In this document: positions 1 to 9,071 of the stretch, in pieces | Numbering within the stretch: the first letter of the stretch is position 1 | Layout of the letters: the number at the start of each line of letters is the position of its first letter | Source of the DNA: Pseudomonadaceae bacterium UBA5811 | GTDB lineage: Bacteria; Pseudomonadota; Gammaproteobacteria; Pseudomonadales; Pseudomonadaceae | Direction: 5' to 3' | NCBI GenBank assembly: GCA_002417905.1 | Contig: DIDB01000158.1 | Location: 1 to 40,917, forward strand | Length of the DNA stretch: 40,917 nucleotides | Notes under the pieces: model-generated | Seen by the model: the letters and a program-made list of their open reading frames with translations, nothing else | Databases searched by the model: none | What the model was told of the DNA's origin: nothing | Program-made: the position numbers and the translations under genes

Positions 1-497
1 CGGGTCAGGGCATCCAGCGCGCCCAGTGGCTCATCCAGCAGGAGCAGACGGGGCTTATGTATCAGGGCACGTGCCAGGGCGACCCGCTGCTTCTGGCCAC
101 CCGACAGGGCCGCGGGCCAGTCATGGGCCCGCTCAAGCAAACCGACGGCTTCCAAGACAGCAAGCGCCTGATCGTTCCAGCGATCAGGCAGTCCCAGCCT
201 GACATTATCCACCACCCGTTTCCAGGGTAGCAGCCGGGCCTCCTGAAACATCAGCCGGATCGCCTCCCGGACTTGTGCCAGGGGTCGGTTATCTGCGGAC
301 AGCTGCCCGGCATCAGGCTGGTCCAGGCCGGCCAGCAGGCGCAACAACGTACTTTTTCCGCAGCCACTACGCCCGACAATAGCAACGAACTGCCCGGCAG
401 GAATCTGGAAATGGACATCCTGCAAGACATGGCAGCCATTAAAAACCCTGCCCAGCTGCCCAACCTGTAACGCAAGACCCGGTAACCGATCCGTCAT
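1..497 (-). CDS. ssuB: Aliphatic sulfonate ABC transporter ATP-binding protein SsuB (C-terminus outside window)
   Basis: This is the ATPase that powers sulfonate import with SsuA and SsuC at the inner membrane. 165 residues are visible and the rest lies beyond base 1; the family is about 255 residues long. Walker A is GRSGCGKST (residues about 42-50), the Q-loop is at [10 protein letters not shown] (Gln85), the ABC signature is LSGGQKQ (131-137) and Walker B is LLLLDEP (151-157). The ATG at 497 overlaps the ssuC stop as ATGA, so the two are translationally coupled. It is the last gene of the ssu operon seen here. Identity as a nitrate/sulfonate/taurine-class ATPase is firm; the SsuB name rests on its neighbours. 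Confidence 0.93.
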   Translation of the reverse strand, partial: MTDRLPGLALQVGQLGRVFNGCHVLQDVHFQIPAGQFVAIVGRSGCGKSTLLRLLAGLDQPDAGQLSADNRPLAQVREAIRLMFQEARLLPWKRVVDNVRLGLPDRWNDQALAVLEAVGLLERAHDWPAALSGGQKQRVALARALIHKPRLLLLDEPLGALDALT

Positions 498-1276
498 GAC
501 CGCGGATTCCCGGCCTGATAAGCGGGATGCCAGCGCAACCAGACTCGCTCCAGCAACTGTGCAGTACTATCCGCCAGCTTGCCCAGTACGGCATAGAGCA
601 GGATAGCCAGCAATACCACATCGGTTTGCAGAAACTCCCGGGCATTCATGGCCAGATAACCAATACCGGAACTGGCTGAAATGGTTTCGGCCACAATCAG
701 GGTCAGCCACATGAAGCCCAGTGCGAACCGGACCCCCACCAGAATGGATGGCAGGGCACCGGGCAAAATGACCTGGCGAAACAGTGCAAAACGGGACAGG
801 CCATAGCTGCGGGCCATTTCCACCAAGCCCTGGTCAATATTGCGGATACCATGGTAGGTGTTCAGATATATGGGAAACAGGGTACCCAGAGCCACCAGAA
901 AGATCTTGGCACTCTCATCAATGCCAAACCACAGGATTACCAGTGGAATCAGGGCCAGATGCGGCACATTGCGGATCATCTGGATCGAGGTATCCAGCAG
1001 ACGCTCTCCCCAGCGGGACAGACCGGTCACAAAGCCCAATAACAGCCCAAGGCCACCACCAATGGCAAAACCAATGGCAGCCCGCCGTGCACTGATCCCC
1101 AGATGACCCCACAGCTCGCCACTGGCCAGCAATTCAAGGCCTGCATCCAGCACGGCATCTGGAGCTGGCAGAATCCGAGTCGACAGCCAGCCGGCATTTG
1201 CAGAAAACTGCCAGACAGCCAGCAGCAGCAGCGGCAGGAGCCAGGGAATAAAACGATTTACGGCTGATTTCTTCAT
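494..1276 (-). CDS. ssuC: Aliphatic sulfonate ABC transporter permease SsuC
   Basis: Inner-membrane permease of the sulfonate importer, 260 residues (family about 263). It has a hydrophobic N-terminal segment ([14 protein letters not shown]), several further membrane spans and a typical EAA cytoplasmic loop ([20 protein letters not shown], around residues 150-175), which contacts the ATPase. The ATG at 1276 is preferred over the longer frame starting TTG at 1300, because GGAAAGGAAAAA directly precedes 1276. The gene lies 20 bp after ssuD and overlaps ssuB by ATGA. The order ssuA-ssuA-ssuD-ssuC-ssuB matches known sulfonate operons, except that the flavin reductase gene ssuE is missing. Confidence 0.93.
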   Translation of the reverse strand: MKKSAVNRFIPWLLPLLLLAVWQFSANAGWLSTRILPAPDAVLDAGLELLASGELWGHLGISARRAAIGFAIGGGLGLLLGFVTGLSRWGERLLDTSIQMIRNVPHLALIPLVILWFGIDESAKIFLVALGTLFPIYLNTYHGIRNIDQGLVEMARSYGLSRFALFRQVILPGALPSILVGVRFALGFMWLTLIVAETISASSGIGYLAMNAREFLQTDVVLLAILLYAVLGKLADSTAQLLERVWLRWHPAYQAGNPRS

Positions 1277-1296
1277 TTTTTCCTTTCCAGCCAGAT

Positions 1297-2445
1297 TCAA
1301 TCCGGAATGTCCGCACCGGGCAGCTGATCATTGGCGACAATTTCCCCAACTGGCCGAATGGCGCCAGAATCAGCCGGTAGCACCGGCTGCGCCAATTCCA
1401 GATGCGGAAAAAGCAGTTCAGCAGTGCGATAAGCCTCTTCCAGATGGGGATAGCCTGACAGGACAAAGGTATCAATACCCAGTGCCGCATAAGCCTGCAA
1501 ACGCCCGGCAACCTCCTGTGGATCCCCCACAAGGGCCGTACCGGCCCCTCCCCGTACCAGTCCGATGCCTGTCCAGAGGTTGGGAGCAATTTCCAGCCGG
1601 TCACGCTGCCCGCCATGCAAGGCATTCATCCGCTTCTGGCCTGCAGAATCAAAACGGGCCAGCGATGTCTGGGCCCGGGCCACCGTGGCATCATCCAGAT
1701 GGCTGATCAGCTGGCTGGCAGCTTCCCAGGCCTGTTTTGATGTTTCCCGGACAATGACATGAACCCTGAGGCCAAAACGGATGATCCGGCCATGCCGGGC
1801 GGCCCTGGCCCGGACATCGGCTATCTTTGCGGCAACCGCCTCGACAGGCTCGCCCCAGCTCAAATAAAGATCAACCTGTTCTGCTGCCAGCTCGTGGGCT
1901 ACTGCTGATGATCCGCCAAAATACAAAGGAGGATGGGGTTGCTGGACCGGCGGAAACAGCAGCCGGGCGCCCCTGACCTGCAAATGCCGGCCCTCAAAAT
2001 CGACCGGCTGGCCGGATAACACGTTGCGCCAGATGCGGGTGAATTCAGCAGCTGCCTCATAACGTCCGGCATGGTCCAGATGCAGGCCATCGCCGGCCAG
2101 CTCCTCCGGATCACCGCCAGTCACCAGGTTAAACAGGACACGCCCTCCGGACAGCCGGTCCAGGGTTGCGGCCTGGCGGGCCGCAACCGTGGGAGAAATG
2201 ACTCCGGGCCGCAGGGCTACCAGAAACTTCAGGGTCCGCGTATCGGCAATCAGGGACGCTGCCACAATCCACGGATCCTCGCAGGAGCGGCCAGTGGGCA
2301 CCAAGACACCGGCAAAACCGAGCCGTTCGGCTGCCCGGGCAATCTGCTGCAGATAACTGTGGTCAACGGTGCGCGCACCCTTTGCTGTACCCAGATAATG
2401 CCCATCCCCATGAGTTGGCAAAAACCAGAATATAGTCAGCGACAT
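1297..2445 (-). CDS. ssuD: FMNH2-dependent alkanesulfonate monooxygenase SsuD
   Basis: Converts alkanesulfonates with FMNH2 and O2 to aldehyde and sulfite in the cytoplasm. It has 382 residues and resembles Escherichia coli SsuD along its whole length: N-terminus [20 protein letters not shown], the GRSCEDPW segment with the conserved cysteine (Cys55 counting Met), the VHVIVRET segment with the conserved His/Arg, and [14 protein letters not shown] plus [10 protein letters not shown] near the end. The ATG at 2445 is chosen over TTG at 2451 because GGAGAGG sits 9 bases upstream of it. No flavin reductase lies beside it, so FMNH2 must come from elsewhere. A second, more divergent SsuD is encoded at 11848. 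Confidence 0.95.
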   Translation of the reverse strand: MSLTIFWFLPTHGDGHYLGTAKGARTVDHSYLQQIARAAERLGFAGVLVPTGRSCEDPWIVAASLIADTRTLKFLVALRPGVISPTVAARQAATLDRLSGGRVLFNLVTGGDPEELAGDGLHLDHAGRYEAAAEFTRIWRNVLSGQPVDFEGRHLQVRGARLLFPPVQQPHPPLYFGGSSAVAHELAAEQVDLYLSWGEPVEAVAAKIADVRARAARHGRIIRFGLRVHVIVRETSKQAWEAASQLISHLDDATVARAQTSLARFDSAGQKRMNALHGGQRDRLEIAPNLWTGIGLVRGGAGTALVGDPQEVAGRLQAYAALGIDTFVLSGYPHLEEAYRTAELLFPHLELAQPVLPADSGAIRPVGEIVANDQLPGADIPD

Positions 2446-2472
2446 AAACAAACACCTCTCCAGACGGGCCCA

Positions 2473-3438
2473 TCAGCGGGCTGTAGCAGTCCGTTCCGGG
2501 CCCTGTTCGGTCTCAGGCATCCAGACGGCATTACGGATATTCAGGGGTTTTGGAATCAGTCGGAGCGCACTGAAGGTATCTGCAATGCGCTGCTGGGCCG
2601 CAATGACCTCCGGTGTCAGCAGACGGGCACCATAGCCCTGCCGCGCAATGGAAATACGGGTAATCGCGGCCGGCAGCCCCAGAAGCGGAGCGACCAGGGC
2701 TGTGGCCTCCTCAGGATGCCGGGTGATCCAGGCCCCCGTATCCCGGATTTCCTGAATCAGTGTCCGGATCACCTCCGGGTGCCGGTCTGCGTAATGGCGG
2801 GCCGCCAGATAAAACTGATGGTTGGCCACCAGCCCGGTGCCATCCCGCAAGGTACGGGCCTGCAACTGTTGCTCGGCCGCCGCCTGGAAAGGATCCCAGA
2901 TCGCCCAGGCTGCTACCTGGCCACTTTCAAAAGCAGCACGGCCATCAGCAGGCGGCAGGTAAACCGGCGTAATGTCCCGGATGGACAGACCAGCCTCCTC
3001 CAGAGCCCGCACCAGCAAAAAATGCACATTGGAGCCCTTGTTCAGGGCAACCTTTTTACCCTTGAGCTCGGCAACCGACGGAATGGATGCATTTTTCTGG
3101 ACCAAGATGGCCTCGCCGGCCGGAGCCGGCGGCTCATTGGCCACATACAGCAAATCAGCACCCGCCGCCTGGGCAAAAATGGGCGGAGCCTCACCGGTGG
3201 TGCCAAAATCAATGGCCCCTGCATTAAGTGCCTCCAACAGCTGGGGACCACCGGGAAACTCGAACCATTGCACCTGAACATTCCGGGCAGCTAGCCGTGA
3301 CTCCAGCTGCCCCCGGGCCTTTAGCAAAACCAGGGTACCATATTTCTGATAGCCGATCCGCAAGGATTCGGCCCGGGCCTGGAAAGTCCCCAGTCCCAGC
3401 AGAATAACCAGCCCGATGAACAGGATTCGGATGTGCAT
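2473..3438 (-). CDS. ssuA: Periplasmic aliphatic sulfonate-binding protein SsuA
   Basis: Captures sulfonates in the periplasm and delivers them to SsuBC. It has 321 residues with an N-terminal signal peptide (MHIRILFIGLVILLGLGTFQARA, probable cut after ARA). The mature part follows E. coli SsuA closely: LRIGYQKYGTLV, the VQWFEFPGGPQLLEALNAG stretch, FGTTGEAPPIFAQAAGADL, KGKKVALNKGSNVHFLLVRAL and AAWAIWDPF. AGGAG lies 7 bases before the ATG. It is 27 bp upstream of ssuD and directly follows a second SsuA paralogue, so the operon carries two alternative binding proteins for one transporter. Confidence 0.93.
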   Translation of the reverse strand: MHIRILFIGLVILLGLGTFQARAESLRIGYQKYGTLVLLKARGQLESRLAARNVQVQWFEFPGGPQLLEALNAGAIDFGTTGEAPPIFAQAAGADLLYVANEPPAPAGEAILVQKNASIPSVAELKGKKVALNKGSNVHFLLVRALEEAGLSIRDITPVYLPPADGRAAFESGQVAAWAIWDPFQAAAEQQLQARTLRDGTGLVANHQFYLAARHYADRHPEVIRTLIQEIRDTGAWITRHPEEATALVAPLLGLPAAITRISIARQGYGARLLTPEVIAAQQRIADTFSALRLIPKPLNIRNAVWMPETEQGPERTATAR

Positions 3439-3458
3439 ACCTGACTCCTAAACAGTGA

Positions 3459-4448
3459 TCAATGGGGTATGGCTGTTGTGGATGGATGCCACAGGACAGC
3501 GTCCTTGAAATCAGGCCGTACCGGCAGCAGACCCGCACGATAAAAGGCATCGGCCAGCCGCTGCTGGCCAGCAAGACTTGCCTGGTCAACCGGTAAAACC
3601 CGGTAGCTGCGCCGGGCATTGGCCTGCTCAATAATCTGTGGTGCCAGATTGCCCCAGAGCGGAACCAGGACACGGGCTGTCCGGGCCGGATGGGCTCGTA
3701 CCTGTTGCCCGGCCCGAACCAGCTCGGCATAAATGCGCTGCAGGACCTGTGGGTGCTGCCGGGCAAAACGGATACTGGCCAAGTAATAGCGCTGATAGTC
3801 CGCCAGTTGCCGCCCATCAGCCAGAATCCGGGCGCCCGCCTGGTCACAGGCGGCACTCAAAAAAGGCTCCCAGGCAGCCCAAGCAGCGACCTGCCCGGTT
3901 TCAAAGGCAGCCCGTGCATCAGCCGGGGTCAGCCAGACCGGCTGAATATCGGCAAAGGACAGCCCGGCCTTTGCCAGGGCAGCCATCAGCAGATAATGGC
4001 TGCCCGACGCCTTGGTAACAGCCACTTTCTGGCCCTTCAGATCTGCCACCGTCTTAAACGGAGCCGCTCGACTGACCAGAATGGCCTGGGCTTCAGGAGA
4101 AGGCGCTTCCCTGGCGAAATACACCAAATCAGCCCCTGCTGCCCGAGCAAACACCGGAACGGTATCTGCAACATCGGCAGACAGGTCAACGCTGCCAACA
4201 TTCAGCGCCTCGGCCAACGGCTGGCCACTGGCAAATTCATGCCAGCTGATGGCGACATCCTGACTCAGCAAAGCCCGCTCAAGGCTGCCATCAGCTTTCA
4301 TCAGGCTCATCAGCGTCGAGGATTTCTGGTAGCCGATCCGTAGCAGGGTTTTGGCCTGGACCGGCAAACTGACCAGCAGGGCCAGCAGCAGCCCGAGACT
4401 CCAGAACGAGGGCGCAAACAATGCCCGGACAGGGCTGGCAATAAACAT
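3459..4448 (-). CDS. Second SsuA-type sulfonate-binding protein (first gene of the ssu operon)
   Basis: SsuA-family periplasmic binding protein of 329 residues with signal peptide (hydrophobic WSLGLLLALLVSLPVQA, cut after VQA). It shares LLRIGYQKSSTLM, FASGQPLAEALNVGSVDLS, VPVFARAAGADLVYFAREAPSPEAQAI (read as two pieces) and AAWAAWEPF with its neighbour SsuA but is clearly diverged. It is a tandem paralogue rather than a copy, and probably has a different ligand preference (inference). GGAGGAGG stands before the ATG. A sigma70-like promoter candidate lies about 125-155 bp upstream. It is first in the operon, so its transcript would cover ssuA-ssuD-ssuC-ssuB. Confidence 0.88.
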   Translation of the reverse strand: MFIASPVRALFAPSFWSLGLLLALLVSLPVQAKTLLRIGYQKSSTLMSLMKADGSLERALLSQDVAISWHEFASGQPLAEALNVGSVDLSADVADTVPVFARAAGADLVYFAREAPSPEAQAILVSRAAPFKTVADLKGQKVAVTKASGSHYLLMAALAKAGLSFADIQPVWLTPADARAAFETGQVAAWAAWEPFLSAACDQAGARILADGRQLADYQRYYLASIRFARQHPQVLQRIYAELVRAGQQVRAHPARTARVLVPLWGNLAPQIIEQANARRSYRVLPVDQASLAGQQRLADAFYRAGLLPVRPDFKDAVLWHPSTTAIPH

Positions 4449-4573
4449 GACAGAGACCTCCTCCCGGTCCCCGTCGCCCCTGGGGCACCGGTCACCGGAA
4501 CTTCAACAATGGCAAATCAGGTGATGAAGTCCGGTGGTCCGGTCTGGGTAATACTGAATGAACCAAGCCAGTT

Positions 4574-4603
4574 TTTATAAATAACATTTGGGAATCAGGT
4601 TAA
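4574..4603 (-). promoter_or_regulatory. Candidate sigma70 promoter for the ssu operon
   Basis: Reading the minus strand, TTAACC (4603-4598) and TATAAA (4579-4574) are separated by 18 bases, in an AT-rich patch unlike the GC-rich surroundings. It would give a leader of roughly 115 nucleotides before the first ssu gene at 4448. Seen by eye only; the -35 box is a weak match. Confidence 0.4.
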
Positions 4604-4670
4604 AACCGGCTGCTCCAGGTAGCCGATCCCGGAGCCTGTGGGACCATGGTATGGACGGCTGTCGGCCAGA

Positions 4671-4714
4671 TGTGCCATCTTTCCCCGCCATTCAGGGCAG
4701 GGAAAGATGGCACA
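4671..4714. repeat. Perfect 15-bp inverted repeat with 14-base spacer
   Basis: The arm TGTGCCATCTTTCCC (4671-4685) is matched exactly by its reverse complement at 4700-4714. It lies between the end of metI and the start of the ssu operon, and its right arm covers the first codons of the ynfA remnant. No T-run follows on either strand, so it is not a standard terminator. It could be a strong hairpin, an operator or the scar of a small mobile element. Confidence 0.9.
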
Positions 4715-4967
4715 GACTGAGATCATCGGCTGCGTTCTACCCTGCCTGTGGCTGCGTGAAAAGTGCTCAGCCTGGTGGCTGGTTCCTGCCGCGTTGAGTT
4801 TGGCGGTCTTTGCATGGTTGCCCAGTTTGCACCCAGCTGCTGCCGGGCGCGTGCAGGCCACGTATGGCGGCATCTACATTTCTGTCGCCATCCTTTGGCT
4901 ATGGCTGGTGGACGGAGTCCGGCCCACGGGCCGGGACTGCACAGCCAGAGCCTGTGCGATCCCATGG
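4707..4967 (+). pseudogene. ynfA: Degenerate YnfA-family (DUF6/UPF0060) small membrane protein
   Basis: The plus-strand frame encodes [13 protein letters not shown], then a [12 protein letters not shown] stretch, [18 protein letters not shown] and [11 protein letters not shown], which follow E. coli YnfA (108 residues, UPF0060 small inner-membrane protein) almost without gaps. Both ends are damaged. The first about 14 residues before EIIGC, normally a membrane helix, are replaced by the inverted-repeat sequence. After VDGVRPT the last helix is unrecognisable, and the open frame runs on as non-YnfA sequence to about 5159, across the end of metI. It is the only plus-strand gene trace left of 11.8 kb and is unrelated to the sulfur genes. 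The YnfA identification is firm. Calling it non-functional rests on the lost ends. Confidence 0.82.
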
Positions 4968-5044
4968 CCCTCCACGCAAAATGTCAGCAGGACCTGGACC
5001 AGCCTGCCCCGGAAAACCACAGCCCAGCCATGCTCTCCTTTTGC

Positions 5045-5695
5045 TCAGCGCCGGTCAAAATGGAGCACCAGTCGGTCACCCACCCACTGGATCAGTGCAA
5101 CCAGCACTACCAGGACGACAATAACCGTCACCATCATCTGGCCATCGAACCGCTGGTAGCCATACCGGTAGGCAAGATCACCCAGCCCCCCTGCACCAAT
5201 GGCTCCCGCCATGGCCGAAGCATTAATCAGTGTAATCAGTGTGATAGTGAACCCCCCAATGATGCCCGGCAGCGCCTCGGGCAACAGGACATGCCAGACA
5301 ATATGCCAGCGCTGGCAGCCCATGGCCTGGGCTGCCTCGACCAGACCATGGCTGACCTGACGCAGACTGACCTCAGCAATACGGACAAAAAATGGCACCG
5401 CGGCCACGGTGAGCGGAACCACGGCGGCCCAGACACCATAACTGGTCCCGGCAATCAGCCGGGTCAGAGGAATCAGCGCCACCATCAGCACCAGAAAGGG
5501 CACTGAGCGCAGCATATTGACCAGACTGCCGGCCAGCCGGGTCAGCCAGGGCATTTCAAAAAGCCCGCCCTGGGCTCCGGTGACCAGAAAAACGGCCAGT
5601 GGAATACCGGCCAGCAGCGTAATCAGCGAAGATACGCCAACCATCAGCAGCGTATCCAGCATCCCCTGCCAAAGACGCTCAAGCAGCAGCGACAT
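5045..5695 (-). CDS. metI: Methionine-type ABC transporter permease MetI
   Basis: Membrane subunit of a MetNIQ-type importer, 216 residues (E. coli MetI has 217). Hydrophobic spans include [20 protein letters not shown] and [19 protein letters not shown]. The coupling loop [29 protein letters not shown] (read in two parts) and the C-terminal [19 protein letters not shown] are typical of MetI. The ATG at 5695 overlaps the end of metN by 17 bp. It is the last gene of the unit that starts with two SfnB-like genes at 11487, and the sequence downstream is the ynfA remnant and inverted repeat. Confidence 0.94.
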   Translation of the reverse strand: MSLLLERLWQGMLDTLLMVGVSSLITLLAGIPLAVFLVTGAQGGLFEMPWLTRLAGSLVNMLRSVPFLVLMVALIPLTRLIAGTSYGVWAAVVPLTVAAVPFFVRIAEVSLRQVSHGLVEAAQAMGCQRWHIVWHVLLPEALPGIIGGFTITLITLINASAMAGAIGAGGLGDLAYRYGYQRFDGQMMVTVIVVLVVLVALIQWVGDRLVLHFDRR

Positions 5696-6803
5696 GACCC
5701 AGCACCTCGGCATGGTCGGCCCACTGTCCAGCCCTGTCCAGCAGGACTGCCGGATCCAGCACAGAATCATCCACCCGGATGAGCAGCCGTCCGACCAGAT
5801 GGCCCTGAATTTCCTCCAGTCCGGCATCCAGCAGCCGGACCCGACCCTGCAAGGACTGGCCAAGAGCTGCCAGATCCGGACCAGGCCAAGTCTTGCCGGA
5901 AAAATCCAGGGCCAGTATTGGCGATCCTCCCGGGCCGGCCCCGTCAGCCATCAGCTGTCCCTCAAGGGCTGGCGGCAACCGGTGCTGCAGGGGGGCCAGC
6001 AGGGCACAGGTCACGGCTTGCCGTGGATGGCCAAAAACCTGCCAGACCGGACCCTGCTCCACAATATGGCCCTGGTCCAGCACCGCAACCCGGTTGCAGA
6101 TCTGGCGGATTACGCTCATTTCATGGGTAATCAGCACCACCGTCAGCGACAGGCTCTGGTTGATCTCTTTCAGTAACTGCAGGATGGACTGGGTCGTTTC
6201 CGGATCAAGGGCGCTGGTGGCCTCATCGCACAACAGGATTTCCGGATCATGCACCAGCGCCCTGGCGATCCCGACCCGCTGTTTCTGCCCGCCAGACAAC
6301 CGGGCCGGATACATATCCGCCTTATCCTGCAGACCGACCAGCGCCAGCAGGGTTTCAGCCTTGCGCCGGCGCTGGCTGCGCCCAATGCCGGCAACCTGGA
6401 GAGGAAGCTCGATATTTTCCCGTACGGTCCGGGCAGACAGCAGATTGAACTGCTGGAAAATCATGCCGGTCTTGCGCCGGAAGCTGACCAGCTGCTGCGT
6501 TCCCAGAGTGGCAATATCCTGCCCGTTGACCAGCAACCGGCCCGCTGTAACCGCCTCCAGCCGGTTGATTGTCCGTAACAGGGATGACTTGCCGGCACCA
6601 CTGTGGCCAATGATGCCAAAGATTTCCCCGCGACCAATGGTCAGATCAATATCGTGCAGGGCCTGCACTGGCCCTTGGGGCGTATCATAGGTTTTCCCGA
6701 TATGCTCAAAACGCAAATGGCTGGTCGCCGGATGAGCCCCGGAAAAAACCGGGACAGGATGCTCCGGGCGGGTAACCGGCTTATAAAGTGTGGCAAGAGT
6801 CAT
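5679..6803 (-). CDS. metN: Methionine-type ABC transporter ATP-binding protein MetN
   Basis: ATPase of the MetNIQ importer, 374 residues against about 343 in E. coli. An about 28-residue leader precedes the ABC domain, which starts near [11 protein letters not shown]. Walker A is GHSGAGKSS (66-74), and further on come MIFQQFNLL, the signature [10 protein letters not shown] and Walker [13 protein letters not shown]. The C-terminal about 80 residues form the NIL regulatory domain that senses intracellular ligand in MetN proteins. The ATG at 6803 follows the metQ stop by one base. A shorter start inside the leader cannot be excluded. The substrate may be methionine or another sulfur compound, given the oxygenases upstream. 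Confidence 0.94.
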   Translation of the reverse strand: MTLATLYKPVTRPEHPVPVFSGAHPATSHLRFEHIGKTYDTPQGPVQALHDIDLTIGRGEIFGIIGHSGAGKSSLLRTINRLEAVTAGRLLVNGQDIATLGTQQLVSFRRKTGMIFQQFNLLSARTVRENIELPLQVAGIGRSQRRRKAETLLALVGLQDKADMYPARLSGGQKQRVGIARALVHDPEILLCDEATSALDPETTQSILQLLKEINQSLSLTVVLITHEMSVIRQICNRVAVLDQGHIVEQGPVWQVFGHPRQAVTCALLAPLQHRLPPALEGQLMADGAGPGGSPILALDFSGKTWPGPDLAALGQSLQGRVRLLDAGLEEIQGHLVGRLLIRVDDSVLDPAVLLDRAGQWADHAEVLGHVAAA

Positions 6804-6804
6804 T

Positions 6805-7626
6805 TCAGCGCTCCCAGCCCGGCTGGTACAGGGTGCCATTGGCTTCATCCAGCGCAACCCGTACAACCGGGGACTTCTGATAGATATCAACAAACTGGCG
6901 GATCCGCGGATCAGTCCGGCGATCCGGCCGGACAACAAACTGGATGACATATTCTGGATGGTCCAGGCCGTCGAACAGCAAGGCCGAGCCGGGATCAATG
7001 GTTTTGGCCAGCCGCAAGTAATGCGGATACCCTTGGGCCAGGTCAACATCATCCAGCGCCCTGACCAGCTGCACAGCCTCCATCTCAACAATGTTCAGCC
7101 CGCCAGGATTGGCCAGAATATCGGCCTGTGTCGCCCGGTAGCCCACACCGGGTTTCAGCTGGATCAGACCGGCTTTCTCCAGCAGCTGCAGGCCCCGCCC
7201 GCCATTGACCGGATCACTGGCAATGGCCGCCGTGGCTCCTTTGGGCAATGCCTTGAAATTCTGATATTTTCTGGAATACAAGCCCACGTTATTAATGATT
7301 CCCGGAGCAAACGGCACCAGGTCATAACCGGTTGCCTTCCGGGCATTTTCCAGGAAAGGAATATGCTGGAAATAGTTCACGTCGATATCCCCATGTGCCA
7401 GGCTGACATTGGGTGCAATCCAGTCGCTGAACTCCACCAGCTCCACCGCCAGCCCCTGACGGGCAGCCTCCTGGACAGCAACTTCCAATGGAGGCGCAAA
7501 ACCGGCCGTCGTACCTACCCGGAGTGGTTTATCTCCGGCCCATGCTGCCGCTGCCAGTAGCAGGGACAATAACGCAGTTGCCAGCCTTCCCTGCCAGCCA
7601 GACCAAGCCTTTAACGGATGTTGCAT
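6805..7626 (-). CDS. metQ: MetQ/NlpA-family substrate-binding protein
   Basis: Periplasmic binding protein for the MetNI transporter, 273 residues. The signal peptide ([16 protein letters not shown]) has no lipobox cysteine, so the protein is probably soluble or retained by an uncleaved anchor rather than a lipoprotein like E. coli MetQ. Family hallmarks include [34 protein letters not shown] (read as two parts), [35 protein letters not shown] and the C-terminal [17 protein letters not shown] precedes the ATG. It is 44 bp after the DszA-like monooxygenase, which suggests import of that enzyme's substrate or of methionine-related sulfur (inference). Confidence 0.93.
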   Translation of the reverse strand: MQHPLKAWSGWQGRLATALLSLLLAAAAWAGDKPLRVGTTAGFAPPLEVAVQEAARQGLAVELVEFSDWIAPNVSLAHGDIDVNYFQHIPFLENARKATGYDLVPFAPGIINNVGLYSRKYQNFKALPKGATAAIASDPVNGGRGLQLLEKAGLIQLKPGVGYRATQADILANPGGLNIVEMEAVQLVRALDDVDLAQGYPHYLRLAKTIDPGSALLFDGLDHPEYVIQFVVRPDRRTDPRIRQFVDIYQKSPVVRVALDEANGTLYQPGWER

Positions 7627-7670
7627 GGCAATTTCCCCAAAAAATCAGTCAGACAACCGTATCGGCAGCA

Positions 7671-9071
7671 TCAACCAGGCTGACGCACTCCGGAATCAGC
7701 CGTTTCCGGATGTAGCGGCCGCCAGCAGCTACCCGGATGATCTGCCGGCAGGTGGCTTCCCTGGCCGAACAGCTTGTGCCTCAGAGTGCCCTCCGGATAA
7801 GCCGTCTTGTAGCAGCCACGACCTTGGCGCTCGGGAATGACCAGCTCAATAAAATCGGCGTAACTTTCCGGAGTAACCGTCCGGGTCAGGTTGAAACCAT
7901 CCAGATCCGTTTCAGCAATCCAGTGCTCAAGGGCATCGGCTATCTGCACCGGTGAACCGACCAGTAGCGGATAGCGTCCACCCAGCGCGTGCTGCTCCAG
8001 CAGTTTGCGCCGGGTCCAGCCAGCATCCCCGGCCGTAAAACTTTTGACTACTGACTCGATGGCATTGGTTTTCTGATAGCGGATGGGCTCATCCAGCCCG
8101 TAGCGGGAAAAATCAATACCCGTGGTGTTGGAAAAATGCGCCAGACCGGCTTCCGGACTGGCATATTGCTGATATTCGGCCAGCTTGTCGCGGGCCTCCG
8201 CCTCTGTAGGCGCCACCACCACTGTCAGTCCCATAAAAACCCTGACGGCATCGGCCCGGCGCCCGGCTGCCACAGTCTGCTGGCGCAGGCGGCGGACCTG
8301 GTCACGGATAATGGCCGGACTCTGGCCTCCCACAAACACACCCTCGGCATGCTGGCCGGCAAAGCGCAATCCCCGCTCCGAAGTCCCGGCCTGAAACAGC
8401 AGTGGCGTCCGCTGGGGCGACGGGCTGGTCAGGTGATAGCCCTCGGCCTGGTAAAAAACACCCTTGTGGTGGATCTTGTGGACCTTTTCCGGATCGGCAT
8501 AAATGCGCTGGCTCCGGTCAGCCAGTACGGCATCCTCTTCCCAGCTCCCCTCCCAGAGCTTGTACAGAACCTCCAGATATTCATCGGCCTGGTCATAACG
8601 CAGGTCATGTTCGGTCTGCTGCGCCAGACCGATGGCCCGGGCAGCACTTTCCAGGTAGCCCGTCACGATATTCCAGCCCACCCGGCCACCGGTCAGATGA
8701 TCCAGCGTGGACAGGCGCCGGGCAAATACATAGGGCGGCTCGGTCAAATTGGCCGTCAGGCCAAATCCCAGATGCCGGGTCACGCTGGCCATGGCAGAAG
8801 CAATCAGCAATGGATCATGTACCGGAATCTGGACCGCCTCCTTCAGGACCAGATCGGCATTGTGCTGGTAAACGTCATAGACTCCCGTGATATCAGCAAT
8901 AAACAGGCTGTCGAACAGGCCACGCTCCAGCAGCTTTGCCAGATCCGTCCAGTATTCAAGGGTATTGAATTCGGTCGACCGGTCGCGCGGATGAGTCCAT
9001 AATCCATGATTGATATGGCCGATGCAGTTCATATTGAAGGCATTCAGGGCAATCTGCTTTGAGCGGGCCAT
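7671..9071 (-). CDS. NtaA/SnaA/DszA-family FMNH2-dependent monooxygenase
   Basis: Flavin-dependent monooxygenase of the nitrilotriacetate/dibenzothiophene-sulfone/dimethylsulfide class, 466 residues, the usual length. It has the N-terminal ALNAFNMNCIGHINHGLW with HPRD, the core HDPLLIASAMASVTRHLGFG, TANLTEPPYVFARRLSTLDH, GGRVGWNIVTGYLESAARA, LFQAGTSERGLRFAGQHAEGVF (in two pieces) and GSPVQIADALEHWI. Such enzymes oxidise sulfones, sulfides or amines using FMNH2 from a separate reductase, and none is encoded here. Its start codon overlaps the stop of an SfnB-like gene (TAATG). Together with SfnB-type partners it probably handles an organic sulfide or sulfone; the exact substrate cannot be told. 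Confidence 0.9.
   Translation of the reverse strand: MARSKQIALNAFNMNCIGHINHGLWTHPRDRSTEFNTLEYWTDLAKLLERGLFDSLFIADITGVYDVYQHNADLVLKEAVQIPVHDPLLIASAMASVTRHLGFGLTANLTEPPYVFARRLSTLDHLTGGRVGWNIVTGYLESAARAIGLAQQTEHDLRYDQADEYLEVLYKLWEGSWEEDAVLADRSQRIYADPEKVHKIHHKGVFYQAEGYHLTSPSPQRTPLLFQAGTSERGLRFAGQHAEGVFVGGQSPAIIRDQVRRLRQQTVAAGRRADAVRVFMGLTVVVAPTEAEARDKLAEYQQYASPEAGLAHFSNTTGIDFSRYGLDEPIRYQKTNAIESVVKSFTAGDAGWTRRKLLEQHALGGRYPLLVGSPVQIADALEHWIAETDLDGFNLTRTVTPESYADFIELVIPERQGRGCYKTAYPEGTLRHKLFGQGSHLPADHPGSCWRPLHPETADSGVRQPG

Noticed and set aside
2071..3294. Long plus-strand open frame (407 codons)
   Set aside because: It lies antisense to ssuD and ssuA, is rich in Gln, Gly, Pro and Arg as expected from complementing GC-rich genes, and resembles no family.
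5696..7091. Upstream extensions of the metI and metN frames
   Set aside because: The extra N-termini (to 5863 and 7091) read as shadows of metN and metQ; MetI and MetN homology begins at 5695 and 6803.
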